Shown: positions 8,516 to 17,580, counted from the stretch's first letter. The stretch: 57,669 nucleotides of DNA from Rhizobium leguminosarum (GCF_001652265.1 NZ_LWBS01000380.1:1-57669), one strand, 5' to 3'. Notes: generated by a model from the sequence alone, not told the origin. Made by a program: numbers and translations.

Positions 8516-9589
8516 ATGATATCCGAAGCGCCACCGTTCTGGTGGAGGAAAGCCGATTGGCGGGCCTGGCTGCTGCTGCCGCTTTCTTTTCTCTATGGCC
8601 GTATCGCCGGCCACCGCATGGCCCATGCGCGCCGCGCCTCCGTTCCCATTCCGGTCATCTGCGTCGGCAATTTCACCGTCGGCGGCGCCGGCAAGACGCC
8701 GACGGCGCTGACGATCGCTCGCGCCGCCAAGGCGAAGGGGCTGAAGCCCGGCTTTCTCAGCAGGGGCTACGGCGGCTCGCTCGATGTGACCACCGTCGTC
8801 GACCCCGATCATCACCGGGCGATTGCCGTCGGTGACGAGCCCTTGCTGCTTGCCCAGGAAGCGCTGACGGTGATTTCGCGCCGGCGCGTCGAAGGGGCTC
8901 AGCGCCTGGTGTCGGAGGGCGCCGATCTCATCATCATGGATGACGGTTTCCAGAGTGCCCGGCTTGCGATCGACTATGCCCTGCTCGTCATCGACGCGAC
9001 GCGCGGCCTCGGCAACGGCCATATCGTGCCGGGTGGCCCGGTCCGTGCTCCGGTCCGCCAGCAGCTCCGCTCTGCGACGGCGCTGTTGAAGGTCGGCGGT
9101 GGCAATGCCGCCGACAGGATCGTCCGCATGGCGGCGCGCGCCGCAAAGCCCTATTTCACCGCATCGTTGAAAGTGCGCGGCGACAATACGCTGGCCGGCA
9201 CGAAGGTGCTTGCCTTCGCCGGCATCGCCGATCCCGCCAAATTCTTCCGCACGGTCGAATCCCGCGGCGCCGAAATTGCCGTCGCCAAGTCCTTCGGAGA
9301 TCACGAGCACCTGACCGAGGAGGAGATCGACGACATCCTGACGACCGCCGAACGGCAGGGCCTTCTGATCGTCACCACGTCCAAGGATTTCGTCCGCCTC
9401 TCCGGCCATCTCGGCAAGGCGGCGCAGCTCGCCGAAAAGAGCCGGGTGATCGAGGTCGACATGGTATTCGAGGATCACCTCGCCCCAAGCCTCATCATCG
9501 ACCGGGCGATCGCCGCCTGCCGCGAGCGACGGCTGCGGGAGATGAAGGCCGGGGTTAAAGCGATTCCAGGAAAGGCTGAACCGCTCTAA
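8516..9589 (+). CDS. lpxK: Tetraacyldisaccharide 4'-kinase
   Basis: 357 residues from ATG at 8516, chosen because GGGGAG lies about 10 bases upstream; an upstream in-frame start at 8462 would add residues encoded by RIME sequence. LpxK phosphorylates the 4' position of the lipid A precursor at the inner membrane. The N-terminus [20 protein letters not shown] is the membrane-associated helix. The P-loop [15 protein letters not shown] lies near residue 55, and MDDGFQ near residue 142 is the second signature. The last 8-10 residues (IPGKAEPL) and the stop are encoded by half a RIME element at 9557-9589, so the native C-terminus has been replaced or extended. Confidence 0.94.
   Translation: MISEAPPFWWRKADWRAWLLLPLSFLYGRIAGHRMAHARRASVPIPVICVGNFTVGGAGKTPTALTIARAAKAKGLKPGFLSRGYGGSLDVTTVVDPDHHRAIAVGDEPLLLAQEALTVISRRRVEGAQRLVSEGADLIIMDDGFQSARLAIDYALLVIDATRGLGNGHIVPGGPVRAPVRQQLRSATALLKVGGGNAADRIVRMAARAAKPYFTASLKVRGDNTLAGTKVLAFAGIADPAKFFRTVESRGAEIAVAKSFGDHEHLTEEEIDDILTTAERQGLLIVTTSKDFVRLSGHLGKAAQLAEKSRVIEVDMVFEDHLAPSLIIDRAIAACRERRLREMKAGVKAIPGKAEPL
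9557..9589. repeat. Half RIME element inside the 3' end of lpxK
   Basis: AAAGCGATTCCAGG...GAACCGCTCTAA resembles the half-RIME arms at 423-525. It is translated as the final residues of LpxK and provides the stop codon. It also marks the left border of the regulator/ABC transporter block. Confidence 0.6.
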
Positions 9590-9640
9590 CAGGCTGCTGC
9601 GAAACATCTCGTCCTGCGCACATCTGTATACGCAATGCGA

Positions 9641-10525
9641 TCACGCGATCGAGTGAAGCAAAGTTTCGCGGGCGGAAGTCAGATGCAACCGGCATGCGCG
9701 ATCGATCAACGCGATATTGCGGCTTTCGAGGGCTTCGATCAGCGCGAGATGTTCCCCTATGGCGACCTCATTCCGCGCGCGTTCATCACGCTTGTTCCAC
9801 TGATAGTGATAGTGAAAGACCATGGCTATCACGTCTTGGAAGCTTTCGATAAAGCGGTTTGGCGCGACTGCCGTAATCAGCCGGTGGAAGCGGCTGTCCA
9901 GCTCCGAGAAATCCTGAAACCGAGCGTCGATATCCGCGAGCAGTTCCAAATGTGCCGCCCGCATGGATTGGATCTGTTTCCAGACGGGCGACCCGTCGGG
10001 CAGGGCAGCGAAAAGCCGTGCGGAGCGCAGTTCGAACATCTCTCTGATCTCGAACAGTTCGAGTGCGAAACTGGCTGTGAACCCTTTAAAAACCCAGCCT
10101 GCATTCTGGCGCTTCTCGATCAGCCCATATTTCTGAAATCGATTGAGAAACTCACGCACGATCGTTGTCGCGACGCCGAATTTCCGAGCTAATTCCGCCT
10201 CATTGATTTCTGTACCCGGACAGGCATCGCCGCGCAGCATCCATTCCATGAAACTCGTCTCGACCTGTTCCGAAATGGCTAAGGTCTCTTCCTTCGGATA
10301 GCGCTCTATCTGCTGCGGCTGTTCACCTATGATCCGCCTGTGCGCTTCAGATATGATGATCCCACGTGCGGACATCCCGGCCAGCACCTTCCGCACCGTT
10401 GTTCTGCTCACGCCAAGTTGGGCGCGCAGTGCATTTTCGGACGGCAATTCCTCCCCAAGATCGAGCGTCCGAATGATATCGATCATATCATTGAATGCCC
10501 GCTTGAAGGTCGTATCCGTTCTCAT
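9641..10525 (-). CDS. GntR/FadR-family regulator with two winged-helix domains
   Basis: 294 residues, longer than the usual 220-250 for FCD-type GntR proteins. Residues about 8-70 are a complete GntR winged helix (GEELPSENALRAQLGVSRTT then VRKVLAGM). Residues about 90-145 are a second one (ELARKFGVATTIVREFLNRF then QKYGLIEKRQNAGWVF), followed by an FCD ligand domain to the end. The FCD metal ligands look intact: D and H of ELDSRFHRLI, H of IGEHLALIEAL, H of CRLHLTSA. It is divergent from a sugar ABC transporter, so it most likely controls that operon in response to an acid or sugar-derived ligand. Confidence 0.85.
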   Translation of the reverse strand: MRTDTTFKRAFNDMIDIIRTLDLGEELPSENALRAQLGVSRTTVRKVLAGMSARGIIISEAHRRIIGEQPQQIERYPKEETLAISEQVETSFMEWMLRGDACPGTEINEAELARKFGVATTIVREFLNRFQKYGLIEKRQNAGWVFKGFTASFALELFEIREMFELRSARLFAALPDGSPVWKQIQSMRAAHLELLADIDARFQDFSELDSRFHRLITAVAPNRFIESFQDVIAMVFHYHYQWNKRDERARNEVAIGEHLALIEALESRNIALIDRACRLHLTSARETLLHSIA

Positions 10526-10547
10526 GGCACAACTCCTGGCATGATTA

Positions 10548-10606
10548 CTTATCCATAAAAAACAAGTTGACGCACGTGTATCATATGTTTCTTATGTATA
10601 AAAAAC
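10548..10606. promoter_or_regulatory. Divergent promoter/operator region with a 16-bp direct repeat
   Basis: CTTATCCATAAAAAAC at 10548-10563 and CTTATGTATAAAAAAC at 10591-10606 match at 14 of 16 bases, 43 bases apart (about four helical turns). Between them lie TTGACG at 10567-10572 and, 17 bases on, a -10-like TCTTAT overlapping the second repeat. The repeats flank a likely promoter of the ABC operon and are good candidate sites for the divergent GntR regulator. This assignment is inference. Confidence 0.55.
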
Positions 10607-10642
10607 GGGGGAGGCTAGGGGAATTTGGAAGACTCCGGGATT

Positions 10643-11683
10643 ATGCCTCAGAATTCGTCCCGGCCCGGTGGTTCGCAAGATGCAACCTTCCATCCGAGAC
10701 AATCCGGCATCACATTCGGACTGAAGCTATTGAGCCTTGGCCCTCTATTGATCCTGATCATGCTCATCGCCGTCGTCAGTTTGATCACGCCGGCTTTTCT
10801 AAAGCCCGTTAACCTGGGGAACATCCTGGCGCAGACAGCAGTGATTGCTGTTGTGGCAATGGGGCAGCAGCTCGTTATCCTGACGCGCGGCATCGACCTG
10901 TCTGTAGGCTCGAATCTTGCGCTAGCAACAGTCATCGGCGGACTTGTCTACCAGCAGGTTGATTCCTCGATCGTCGTCATTATGGCGATGCTGCTTGCCG
11001 GCGCTGCTATCGGTGCGGTCAACGGCCTGGTCTTTGTCTATGGCCGGCTGCCACACCCCTTTATCATTACACTTGCGACCTTGAGTATCTGCCGCGGCCT
11101 GGCACTTACATTGGCGCCCGGCCACACCACCATGCGCGGGATGCCCGATGCAGTGACAGCAATCGGCGGCGGTACGACGCTTGGTGTGCCCAATTCCTTC
11201 TTTGCCGTTGCGATGTTCGGGCTTCTTTTTCTGATCCTGACGAAGTCGATGGTCTTTGGCCGATGGATCTATGCGGTCGGCGGCGCGCCGAATGCCGCTA
11301 GAAGCATGGGTATACCGGTAAAGGGCGTTCTGCTCGCAACCTACATTATTTGCGGCTTTTGTGCAGGTGTCGGCGCGGTGCTGCTCGCAGGACGGACCGC
11401 CGCCGCCTCGCCAATCTACGGCAATCTTTTGGAGCTCGACACGATTGCTGCGGTGATTATCGGTGGCGCCAGCTTCCTTGGCGGACGAGGCCATCTCGGC
11501 CACGCCCTGATCGGCGCCGTGCTGATCGGCGTCATCCGCAACGCCCTTAACCTTCTCGGGGTCGACGTGTTCTTTCAAATGATCGCGATTGGGCTGGTCA
11601 TCGTCATCGCCGTAGAGGCCGACGTGCTTCGTAACCATCTCGAGGCGCGCGCGCGCGTGCTTCAATCGGCGAGAGTGCAATGA
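10643..11683 (+). CDS. Sugar ABC transporter permease (RbsC/FrcC type)
   Basis: 346 residues from the ATG at 10643; a TTG six codons upstream (10625) with GGGGGAGG before it is an alternative start. There are about ten hydrophobic segments. The stretch QQLVILTRGIDLSVGSNLAL near residue 85 and the late block IAAVIIGGASFLGGRGHLGHA are the hallmark of the branched-chain/ribose permease family (CUT2). It forms the inner-membrane channel with the ATPase encoded next. Its stop overlaps the ATPase start by four bases (ATGA), so translation is coupled. The gene comes first in the operon, an order less common than binding protein first. Confidence 0.9.
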   Translation: MPQNSSRPGGSQDATFHPRQSGITFGLKLLSLGPLLILIMLIAVVSLITPAFLKPVNLGNILAQTAVIAVVAMGQQLVILTRGIDLSVGSNLALATVIGGLVYQQVDSSIVVIMAMLLAGAAIGAVNGLVFVYGRLPHPFIITLATLSICRGLALTLAPGHTTMRGMPDAVTAIGGGTTLGVPNSFFAVAMFGLLFLILTKSMVFGRWIYAVGGAPNAARSMGIPVKGVLLATYIICGFCAGVGAVLLAGRTAAASPIYGNLLELDTIAAVIIGGASFLGGRGHLGHALIGAVLIGVIRNALNLLGVDVFFQMIAIGLVIVIAVEADVLRNHLEARARVLQSARVQ

Positions 11684-12444
11684 ACCCTGCATCGACCACA
11701 CCGGCACTTTCGGTTCGAAACGCCCAGAAGCGCTTTGGCGCCATCCATGCCCTGAAAAATGTAAGCTTTGATGCCTATGCAGGTGAGGTAACCGCTCTCT
11801 TGGGTGACAACGGCGCCGGCAAGTCAACGCTCGTCAAATGCATCAGTGGCCTTCATAGTCTCGACGAAGGAGAGATCCTCGTGGATGGTGCGCCCGTATC
11901 GCTCCATTCAACGGCGGCCGCCCGCCGCGCCGGTATTGAAACCGTCTATCAGGATCTGGCGCTTTTCGACAACCTGACCCCGGTACAGAATTTCTATTGC
12001 GGACGAGAAATCTCTTTCCCCTCCTGGCTGCCGCGTCCGCTCCGCTTCCTCAACACGGGCGCGATGAAGCGGGAGGCAGCAAGTGTCATCGATCGCCTGA
12101 AGGTTAAACTGCCGAGATTCGACGCGCCGGTCGCGCTGATGTCTGGGGGGCAGCGGCAGGCTATCGCGGTGGCGCGCGCCATTGTTTTTGCGCGCAAGCT
12201 GGTGGTCCTTGACGAACCAACGGCCGCCCTCGGGCTTCGCGAGTCTCGCCAGGTTCTTGACCTTATCCATCAGCTCAAGGCCGACGGCAACGCCGTGATC
12301 ATCATCACGCACAATATGGAACATGTCGTCGAAATCGCCGATCGGGCGGTTGTGCTGCGGCAGGGTCGCAAAGTGGGTGAACTGAAGCCGACTGAAGCGA
12401 ACAAGCAGGACGTTGTCGCGATGATTGTCGGCGCCGAGGCTTAA
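11680..12444 (+). CDS. Sugar ABC transporter ATP-binding protein
   Basis: 254 residues, a single ATPase domain like FrcA rather than the double-domain RbsA. Walker A GDNGAGKSTLVK is near residue 45, the Q-loop is in TVYQDLALFDNL, the signature MSGGQRQAIAVARA lies near residue 155, Walker B is LVVLDEPTAALG, and the switch histidine is in IITHNMEH. It energises uptake by the permease it overlaps. It most likely acts as a homodimer. No sugar kinase is encoded in the operon, unlike frcBCAK of Sinorhizobium. Confidence 0.92.
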   Translation: MNPASTTPALSVRNAQKRFGAIHALKNVSFDAYAGEVTALLGDNGAGKSTLVKCISGLHSLDEGEILVDGAPVSLHSTAAARRAGIETVYQDLALFDNLTPVQNFYCGREISFPSWLPRPLRFLNTGAMKREAASVIDRLKVKLPRFDAPVALMSGGQRQAIAVARAIVFARKLVVLDEPTAALGLRESRQVLDLIHQLKADGNAVIIITHNMEHVVEIADRAVVLRQGRKVGELKPTEANKQDVVAMIVGAEA

Positions 12445-12522
12445 GGGAGATCGCTGCTTCGTTGGGGCAGCGGACAACGAGATCGCTCTAGAGGAGGGCG
12501 GTCGAAACATGGGAGGTCTATC

Positions 12523-13440
12523 ATGAAACCGCAATCCCTGCTGGGAGCTCTTGCGCTCCTGGCCGTCGCTGCTGTGCCGGCCTTGGCGCAGGAGCCGGTC
12601 AAGCTCGGCTTTATAACCAAATTCCCTGTACCGTTCTTCGCAACAATGGAGAACGCCGCCAAAGATTATGCGAAGAGAAATCCCGGCGTCGAGATCATCT
12701 ACGGGCAGGGTACCTCAGCAACCGACATCGAGGGCCAGATTGCACAGATCGAATCCATGGTGACACGAGGCGTGCAGGGCATTGCCCTCACGCCCGTCGA
12801 TCCTACCGTGTCCACTGCGCTGGACAAGGCGGTGGCGGCCGGTGTCAAGGTCGTGCTGATGGATAACAACATTCCGGATTGGAAAGGCAGGACGGCGCTT
12901 GCCACGACCAATAATTTCGCTGCGGGCAAAATCGCCGGCGAATATCTCAAAACTGTTCTTAAAGCCGGCGACACGCTCGGGATTCTCGAGGGCGTGCCCG
13001 GTGTGCCGGCGCTTGATGACCGCGTGAACGGTATGCTTGAAGGGCTGAACGGCCTTGATGTCAAGATCGTCGGGAAAGGCGCAACAAACTGCACCGAGGA
13101 GCTCGGGATCAGTGTCGCTGAGGATCTGCTCACGAAAAACCCGGATCTCAAGGCCATTTATGCCGCTTGCGGCCCGCCCGCTGCCGGCGCGGCGCGCGCA
13201 ATCAAGAACGCTGGCACTGCCAATGACAAGATTGTGCTGGTCGGTTTCGACTTCTGCTGCGGCGAAGAAGAAGCGCTGAAGAGTGGAGTCGAGGATGCGT
13301 CGGTGGCGCAGTTCCCCACCAAGATGGCTGAACTCGGTGTGGATGCGCTGGTAAAATCGATTCGCGGAGAGAAGGTTGAGTCTTTGATCGATTCCGGCGC
13401 TGCGCTCGTGACGCCAGAGAATATGGCGAAATTCGAGTGA
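12523..13440 (+). CDS. Periplasmic sugar-binding protein of the ABC transporter
   Basis: 305 residues with a cleavable signal peptide (hydrophobic run LLGALALLAVAAVPALAQ, cleavage after residue 22 or so) and a type-1 periplasmic-binding fold (Peripla_BP_4/RbsB-like). GGAGGT sits 5 bases before the ATG. Four cysteines are clustered in the second half (NCTEELG, AACGPP and DFCCGEE), which is unusual for RbsB-like proteins and could give periplasmic disulfides. The ligand is unknown. It lies 78 bases after the ATPase gene, with a small stem-loop (GCTGC...GCAGC) in between. Confidence 0.88.
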   Translation: MKPQSLLGALALLAVAAVPALAQEPVKLGFITKFPVPFFATMENAAKDYAKRNPGVEIIYGQGTSATDIEGQIAQIESMVTRGVQGIALTPVDPTVSTALDKAVAAGVKVVLMDNNIPDWKGRTALATTNNFAAGKIAGEYLKTVLKAGDTLGILEGVPGVPALDDRVNGMLEGLNGLDVKIVGKGATNCTEELGISVAEDLLTKNPDLKAIYAACGPPAAGAARAIKNAGTANDKIVLVGFDFCCGEEEALKSGVEDASVAQFPTKMAELGVDALVKSIRGEKVESLIDSGAALVTPENMAKFE

Positions 13441-13574
13441 ACCGTTGCCCCTGTGGGCATCGGATCACGCAAACGGCCCGTCCTTCGTGGGGCGGGTCAG
13501 AGGTGTGACCGCTCGTTGTGCCCAGATTTCAATCTTCTATCAGGACGGCCGGCCCGGCCTAAAATCATCCTGTT

Positions 13575-13805
13575 CTAGCGCCGCTGGTTCGGCAGCACGC
13601 CGGCGCGTTTGTCGGCTTCGATTGCCGAGATCACGTCGGCATAGGGTTCCTGCCGGGCGACGCTCCAGTAGCGTAACTCGTCGAGCGGGATCTGTTTTCC
13701 CGTCATCGTGCAGACGACATAGGAGCCGGGCGAGAGAATCTGGAAATCGCCATCGAGATACCGGATCTTCGCCTCGCGGTTTCCGTGCCCTTCGAACAAA
13801 TTCAT
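13575..13805 (-). CDS. DUF2093 protein
   Basis: 76 residues. The pattern REAKIRYLDGDFQILSPGSY, then VVCTMTGKQIPLDELRYWSV, is the DUF2093 family, a short alphaproteobacterial family of unknown function. It is downstream of mutL on the same strand with a 67-base gap, an arrangement common in rhizobia, where lpxK normally stands just beyond it. A GC-rich GGCCGGCCCGGCC stem at about 13547-13560 follows the gene and may act as a terminator for it or for the converging ABC operon. Confidence 0.85.
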   Translation of the reverse strand: MNLFEGHGNREAKIRYLDGDFQILSPGSYVVCTMTGKQIPLDELRYWSVARQEPYADVISAIEADKRAGVLPNQRR

Positions 13806-13872
13806 GCGCTCCGTTCCCTGCCGTCTGTCATCCGTCTGCCATACTCCCGCAAGGCTTGCTTTTCCAGCTTTT

Positions 13873-15675
13873 TTAGCTTCTGCCGAAAAGCCGCTCGATA
13901 TCGCTGAGCTTCAATTCGATATAGGTTGGCCGGCCGTGATTGCACTGGCCGGAGCCGGGCGTCACTTCCATCTCCCGGAGCAGCGCGTTCATTTCCTCCG
14001 GCCGCAATCGCCGTCCGGAGCGCACCGACCCGTGGCAGGCCATGGTTGCCGCCACATATTCGAGCTTGGCCGACAGGCCGGACGCCGTGTCCCATTCGGC
14101 AATCTCGTCGGCGAGCTGGCGGATCAGGCCATGCGCATCGACCTCGCCGAGCATCGCCGGCGTCTCGCGCACGGCGATCGCGCCGGGGCCGAAACGCTCG
14201 ATCGCCAGGCCGAGGTCGGAAAGCTCGGCGGCATGCTGCATCAGCCGGTCGCAATCCTCCTCCGGAATGTCGATGATCTCGGGGATGAGCAGCACCTGCG
14301 AGGCCAGCCGCTTCGAATGCAGCGCCTTGCGCATTGCTTCGAAGACCAGCCGCTCATGCGCGGCATGCTGGTCGACGATGACGAGCCCGTCCTCGGTCTG
14401 GGCGACAATGTAGTTTGCGTGGATCTGCGCCCGTGCCGCGCCGAGCGGATACCGTGCATTTGGTTCGGGCGCTGCCGGCTGCGGCGAAAACTGCGGCTCG
14501 GCTCGCGCCGTCGGCATCGAAAGTCCGTCGAAGGACGCCTGGGGCCGCTCGCCGAAACCCGTTGTCGGCTGATAGGGCCGGGAGGGCGACGTTTCGGCCG
14601 ACCATGCCGTTTGCTGCCGCTGGCTATTCGGCTGGAAGCCGGGGCGGAAGGAGCGCAGCATGTCGCTCGCCCCGGTCGTCGCCGCCCGGCTGCCGTCGCG
14701 CGCCAAGGCCTCGCGGATGGCGCCGACGATCAGGCCGCGCACCAGGCCCGGGTCGCGGAACCGCACGTCGGATTTTGCCGGATGCACGTTGACGTCGACG
14801 AGAGCGGGATCGAGCGTGATCGACAGCACCGCCACCGGATGGCGTCCGGAAGGGATCGTCTCGGCATAGGCGCCGCGGATCGCCGAGAGGATCAGCTTGT
14901 CCTGCACCGGCCGGCCATTGACGAAGGCGTATTGATGGGCGGAGTTGCCGCGGTTGAAGGTCGGAACGCCGGCAAAGCCGGTGAGCGAGATTTCTTCGCG
15001 CACGGCGTCGAGCGCAATGGCGTTGTCACGGAATTCCTTGCCGAGCACCTGCGCCATGCGCGCCAGATGGTCGTCGCCAGTCGCCGGAAATTCGAGTGTC
15101 GTGCGGTCCGAGCCCGACAGCACGAAGCGCACGGCCGGAAAGGCGATCGCCATGCGCTTGACGATCTCGGTGATGGCGCCAGCCTCGGCTTTCTCCGTCT
15201 TCAGGAATTTGAGGCGGGCCGGTGTAGCAAAAAACAGGTCGCGCACTTCGACGATCGTCCCGGGATTGGCGGCAGCCGGCCGCATATGCGCGATCTTGCC
15301 GCCGGCAACGGCGATCTCGTTGCCGCCGGCGCTGTCGCGCCTGCGGCTTGCAATGCTGAGCCTTGCAACCGAGCCGATCGAGGGCAGCGCCTCGCCGCGG
15401 AAGCCGAGCGTGCGGATATCCTCGAGTGTCTCGGAGATCTTCGAAGTGCAGTGGCGCCTGACCGCCAGTTCCAGATCGGCCGCGTCCATGCCCGAGCCAT
15501 TGTCGCTGACGCGCAGCAGCGCCTTGCCGCCGCCTGATGTGGCGATCTCGATGCGCGTCGCGCCCGCGTCGAGCGCGTTTTCGATCAGTTCCTTGGCAGC
15601 GCTCGCCGGCCGTTCGATGACTTCGCCGGCGGCGATCTGGTTGATGAGTGTTTCGGAGAGCTGTCTGATGGCCAT
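13873..15675 (-). CDS. mutL: DNA mismatch repair protein MutL
   Basis: 600 residues. The GHKL ATPase domain is at the N-terminus: [24 protein letters not shown] and [13 protein letters not shown] proline-rich linker spans about residues 330-400, and the dimerisation/endonuclease domain ends the protein. The endonuclease motif DQHA(X)2E(X)4E is complete (about residues 434-445), and the terminal CNHGRP motif is present. It is therefore predicted to nick DNA itself, as expected in bacteria without MutH. It works with MutS in mismatch repair. The start [20 protein letters not shown] is the family's standard start. Confidence 0.96.
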   Translation of the reverse strand: MAIRQLSETLINQIAAGEVIERPASAAKELIENALDAGATRIEIATSGGGKALLRVSDNGSGMDAADLELAVRRHCTSKISETLEDIRTLGFRGEALPSIGSVARLSIASRRRDSAGGNEIAVAGGKIAHMRPAAANPGTIVEVRDLFFATPARLKFLKTEKAEAGAITEIVKRMAIAFPAVRFVLSGSDRTTLEFPATGDDHLARMAQVLGKEFRDNAIALDAVREEISLTGFAGVPTFNRGNSAHQYAFVNGRPVQDKLILSAIRGAYAETIPSGRHPVAVLSITLDPALVDVNVHPAKSDVRFRDPGLVRGLIVGAIREALARDGSRAATTGASDMLRSFRPGFQPNSQRQQTAWSAETSPSRPYQPTTGFGERPQASFDGLSMPTARAEPQFSPQPAAPEPNARYPLGAARAQIHANYIVAQTEDGLVIVDQHAAHERLVFEAMRKALHSKRLASQVLLIPEIIDIPEEDCDRLMQHAAELSDLGLAIERFGPGAIAVRETPAMLGEVDAHGLIRQLADEIAEWDTASGLSAKLEYVAATMACHGSVRSGRRLRPEEMNALLREMEVTPGSGQCNHGRPTYIELKLSDIERLFGRS

Positions 15676-15749
15676 GGGCTATTTTCGGGGATTCGCGGGC
15701 CGGAGGGAAGGGGTTTCGATGCGCTTTCCCGAACCGTGATCGAGGGCTT

Positions 15750-15764
15750 CCCCAAATGTGGGGG
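15750..15764. promoter_or_regulatory. CCCC-N6-GGGG motif in the mutL/PAS-REC divergent region
   Basis: CCCCAAATGTGGGGG followed by TA. Its reverse complement (TACCCC...GGGGAAG) resembles the motif at 27066-27086 upstream of corA. It may be a protein-binding site; the protein is unknown. Confidence 0.3.
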
Positions 15765-15770
15765 TAGGTA

Positions 15771-15791
15771 ATGTTAAGCCGGTTTTAACAT
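15771..15791. promoter_or_regulatory. CtrA-type binding site (TTAA-N7-TTAAC)
   Basis: The 21-base sequence consists of perfect 7-base arms ATGTTAA and TTAACAT around GCCGGTT. It contains TTAA-N7-TTAAC, the consensus of the alphaproteobacterial cell-cycle regulator CtrA. It sits about 70 bases upstream of the PAS-REC start and about 96 bases upstream of mutL in the shared divergent region. Confidence 0.65.
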
Positions 15792-15858
15792 AAAAATGGC
15801 ATTTCTATACATATACCTCCGGAAGCTGCGAAATCGAACAGATGTGGGACGGAATAGA

Positions 15859-17580
15859 ATGAGTGCCGGCTTCGAAAAGGCGGACACATCATCAGAAATC
15901 GATGGGGCTCCCGCCGAGGCCGATCTGCAGACGGCGCTTTTCGATGTGGTGTGCGACAGCCTTTCCGCAGCTTTCATCATCTACGACAAGAACGATCATC
16001 TCATCTTCGCAAGCCGCCAGACCCTCGAATTTTTTCCGCTGCCCGCCGAAATGCTAAAGCCGGGCACGCGGCTTCGCGATTTCCTCGGCGCAATGTACGA
16101 CACCGGCATTCGCCAGCAGTATGATGTCAGGCGGGGTGGCTCGCTGAGCCGCGAAGACTGGCTGTCGGAGAAAATCGCCTCGCATTGGCGCGAACGTTTC
16201 GACGCCGTCGAGCGCCATGGCACCGACAGCTGGGTCCGCTTCGTCAAGCGCAGGCTGCCGGGCGGTTACGGCGTCACGATCATCTCCGACATTTCCGAGA
16301 ACAAGAAGCGCGAAGAGCAATGGCGCTCCGATCTGGAGCGTGTGCAGCTCACCGAGGACATTCTCGACAATCTGCCGTTTCCCCTTTTCGTCAAGGATCG
16401 CAACCTCACCTATGTCGCGGTAAATCTCGCCTTCTGCGAGAAATATCAGACGAGCGCCGACGAGGTGCTCGGCCGTAAGAGCGGTGATCTTTTTTCAGAG
16501 GAGATCGCCAAGCGCTTCGAGGAGAGCGATCGCCACGTGCTGGAGACCGGCGAGATGTCCGTCTCCCGCCAGCGTCAGATCTCCCGCGACGGCATCGAGC
16601 GCGACATCGTCAGCCGCAAGCACCGCATCGGCAAGCCCGGCCGCTATTTCCTGGTGTCGACCATGCAGGACCTGCCGCGCGACGGCGCCGATCTCGACGA
16701 GTTCGGCCAAGCGTCCGCGATCACCGCCTCCAGCAATCAAAGCTATCGCCGGGCCTATGTGCCGGTACCAACCGGCGTCGAGCGGCGCGAACCAGCGGCG
16801 ATGGAAGCGATTGTTCCGGAGAATTTCTCCGGCCGCAAGGTCCTCGTCGTCACGGCCGACCTCGCGGCCGAGACAGCCGCGCTGCGGACACTGACGAAAT
16901 ACGGCTTCGAATCCTGCTCGGTCCGCGGCGAGGATGAAGAGGAGCGGTTCCTGGAAATCGCCACCTCCTCCGGCATCTCGCTCGATCTTTTGATCATCGA
17001 CAACCAGATGGGCATGCGCTGCCTCGAGCTTGCCGAGCAATACGGCATCCCGGCACTCGTCATGGACGGCTTCCAGATCGCCAACGAGCTCACATTCCAG
17101 ATCGCCCGCCATTTCAATCGCAACAGCCGCAGCGCCGCCGGTTCGGATGCGGATTGGGAAATCAGCACGTCCGACGATGTGGTCGGCCTGCAGATTCTTG
17201 TCGCCGAAGACAACGATATCAACCAGATCGTCTTCTCGCAGATCCTCGAAGGCCTCGGCTACCGCCATATGCTTGCGGCGACCGGCGACGAGGCCGTGCG
17301 CCTCTGGGCCGAGCACCGGCCGCAGATCGTGCTGATGGATATTTCCTTGCCGGGTTTCAACGGTTTCGAGGCCGCCCGCCTCATCCGGCAGATGGAGGAA
17401 ACCGGCGACGGAACCCGCACCCCGATCATCGGCGTGCTCACCCAGGCCTTCGAGCGCGACCGCGCCGAATGCGTCAAATCAGGCATGGACGACGTCATCA
17501 TGAAACCCGTCAGCCCTGACATGCTGGAAACTGTATTTCAGAAATATCTAATGAGTGAGGCCATGCGAGCCCGAAACTGA
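15859..17580 (+). CDS. Kinase-less signalling protein: two PAS regions, pseudo-receiver, receiver
   Basis: 573 residues from the ATG at 15859 (GGGACGGA upstream); an ATG at 15796 would add 21 residues but has no good ribosome site. Residues about 30-145 and 165-280 are PAS-like, the second with VKDRNLTYVAVNLAFCEKYQ. About 323-430 is a receiver-like fold lacking a normal phosphorylation pocket (LLIIDNQMG). About 444-565 is a full receiver with VAEDNDINQIVFSQILEGLG, the phosphoacceptor Asp494 in LMDISLPG, and the lysine of IMKPVSP. No histidine kinase domain is present between PAS and receiver. It resembles a hybrid kinase that has lost its kinase core. It is followed by a GGDEF-EAL gene, so it may be an input for c-di-GMP signalling. 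Confidence 0.85.
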   Translation: MSAGFEKADTSSEIDGAPAEADLQTALFDVVCDSLSAAFIIYDKNDHLIFASRQTLEFFPLPAEMLKPGTRLRDFLGAMYDTGIRQQYDVRRGGSLSREDWLSEKIASHWRERFDAVERHGTDSWVRFVKRRLPGGYGVTIISDISENKKREEQWRSDLERVQLTEDILDNLPFPLFVKDRNLTYVAVNLAFCEKYQTSADEVLGRKSGDLFSEEIAKRFEESDRHVLETGEMSVSRQRQISRDGIERDIVSRKHRIGKPGRYFLVSTMQDLPRDGADLDEFGQASAITASSNQSYRRAYVPVPTGVERREPAAMEAIVPENFSGRKVLVVTADLAAETAALRTLTKYGFESCSVRGEDEEERFLEIATSSGISLDLLIIDNQMGMRCLELAEQYGIPALVMDGFQIANELTFQIARHFNRNSRSAAGSDADWEISTSDDVVGLQILVAEDNDINQIVFSQILEGLGYRHMLAATGDEAVRLWAEHRPQIVLMDISLPGFNGFEAARLIRQMEETGDGTRTPIIGVLTQAFERDRAECVKSGMDDVIMKPVSPDMLETVFQKYLMSEAMRARN

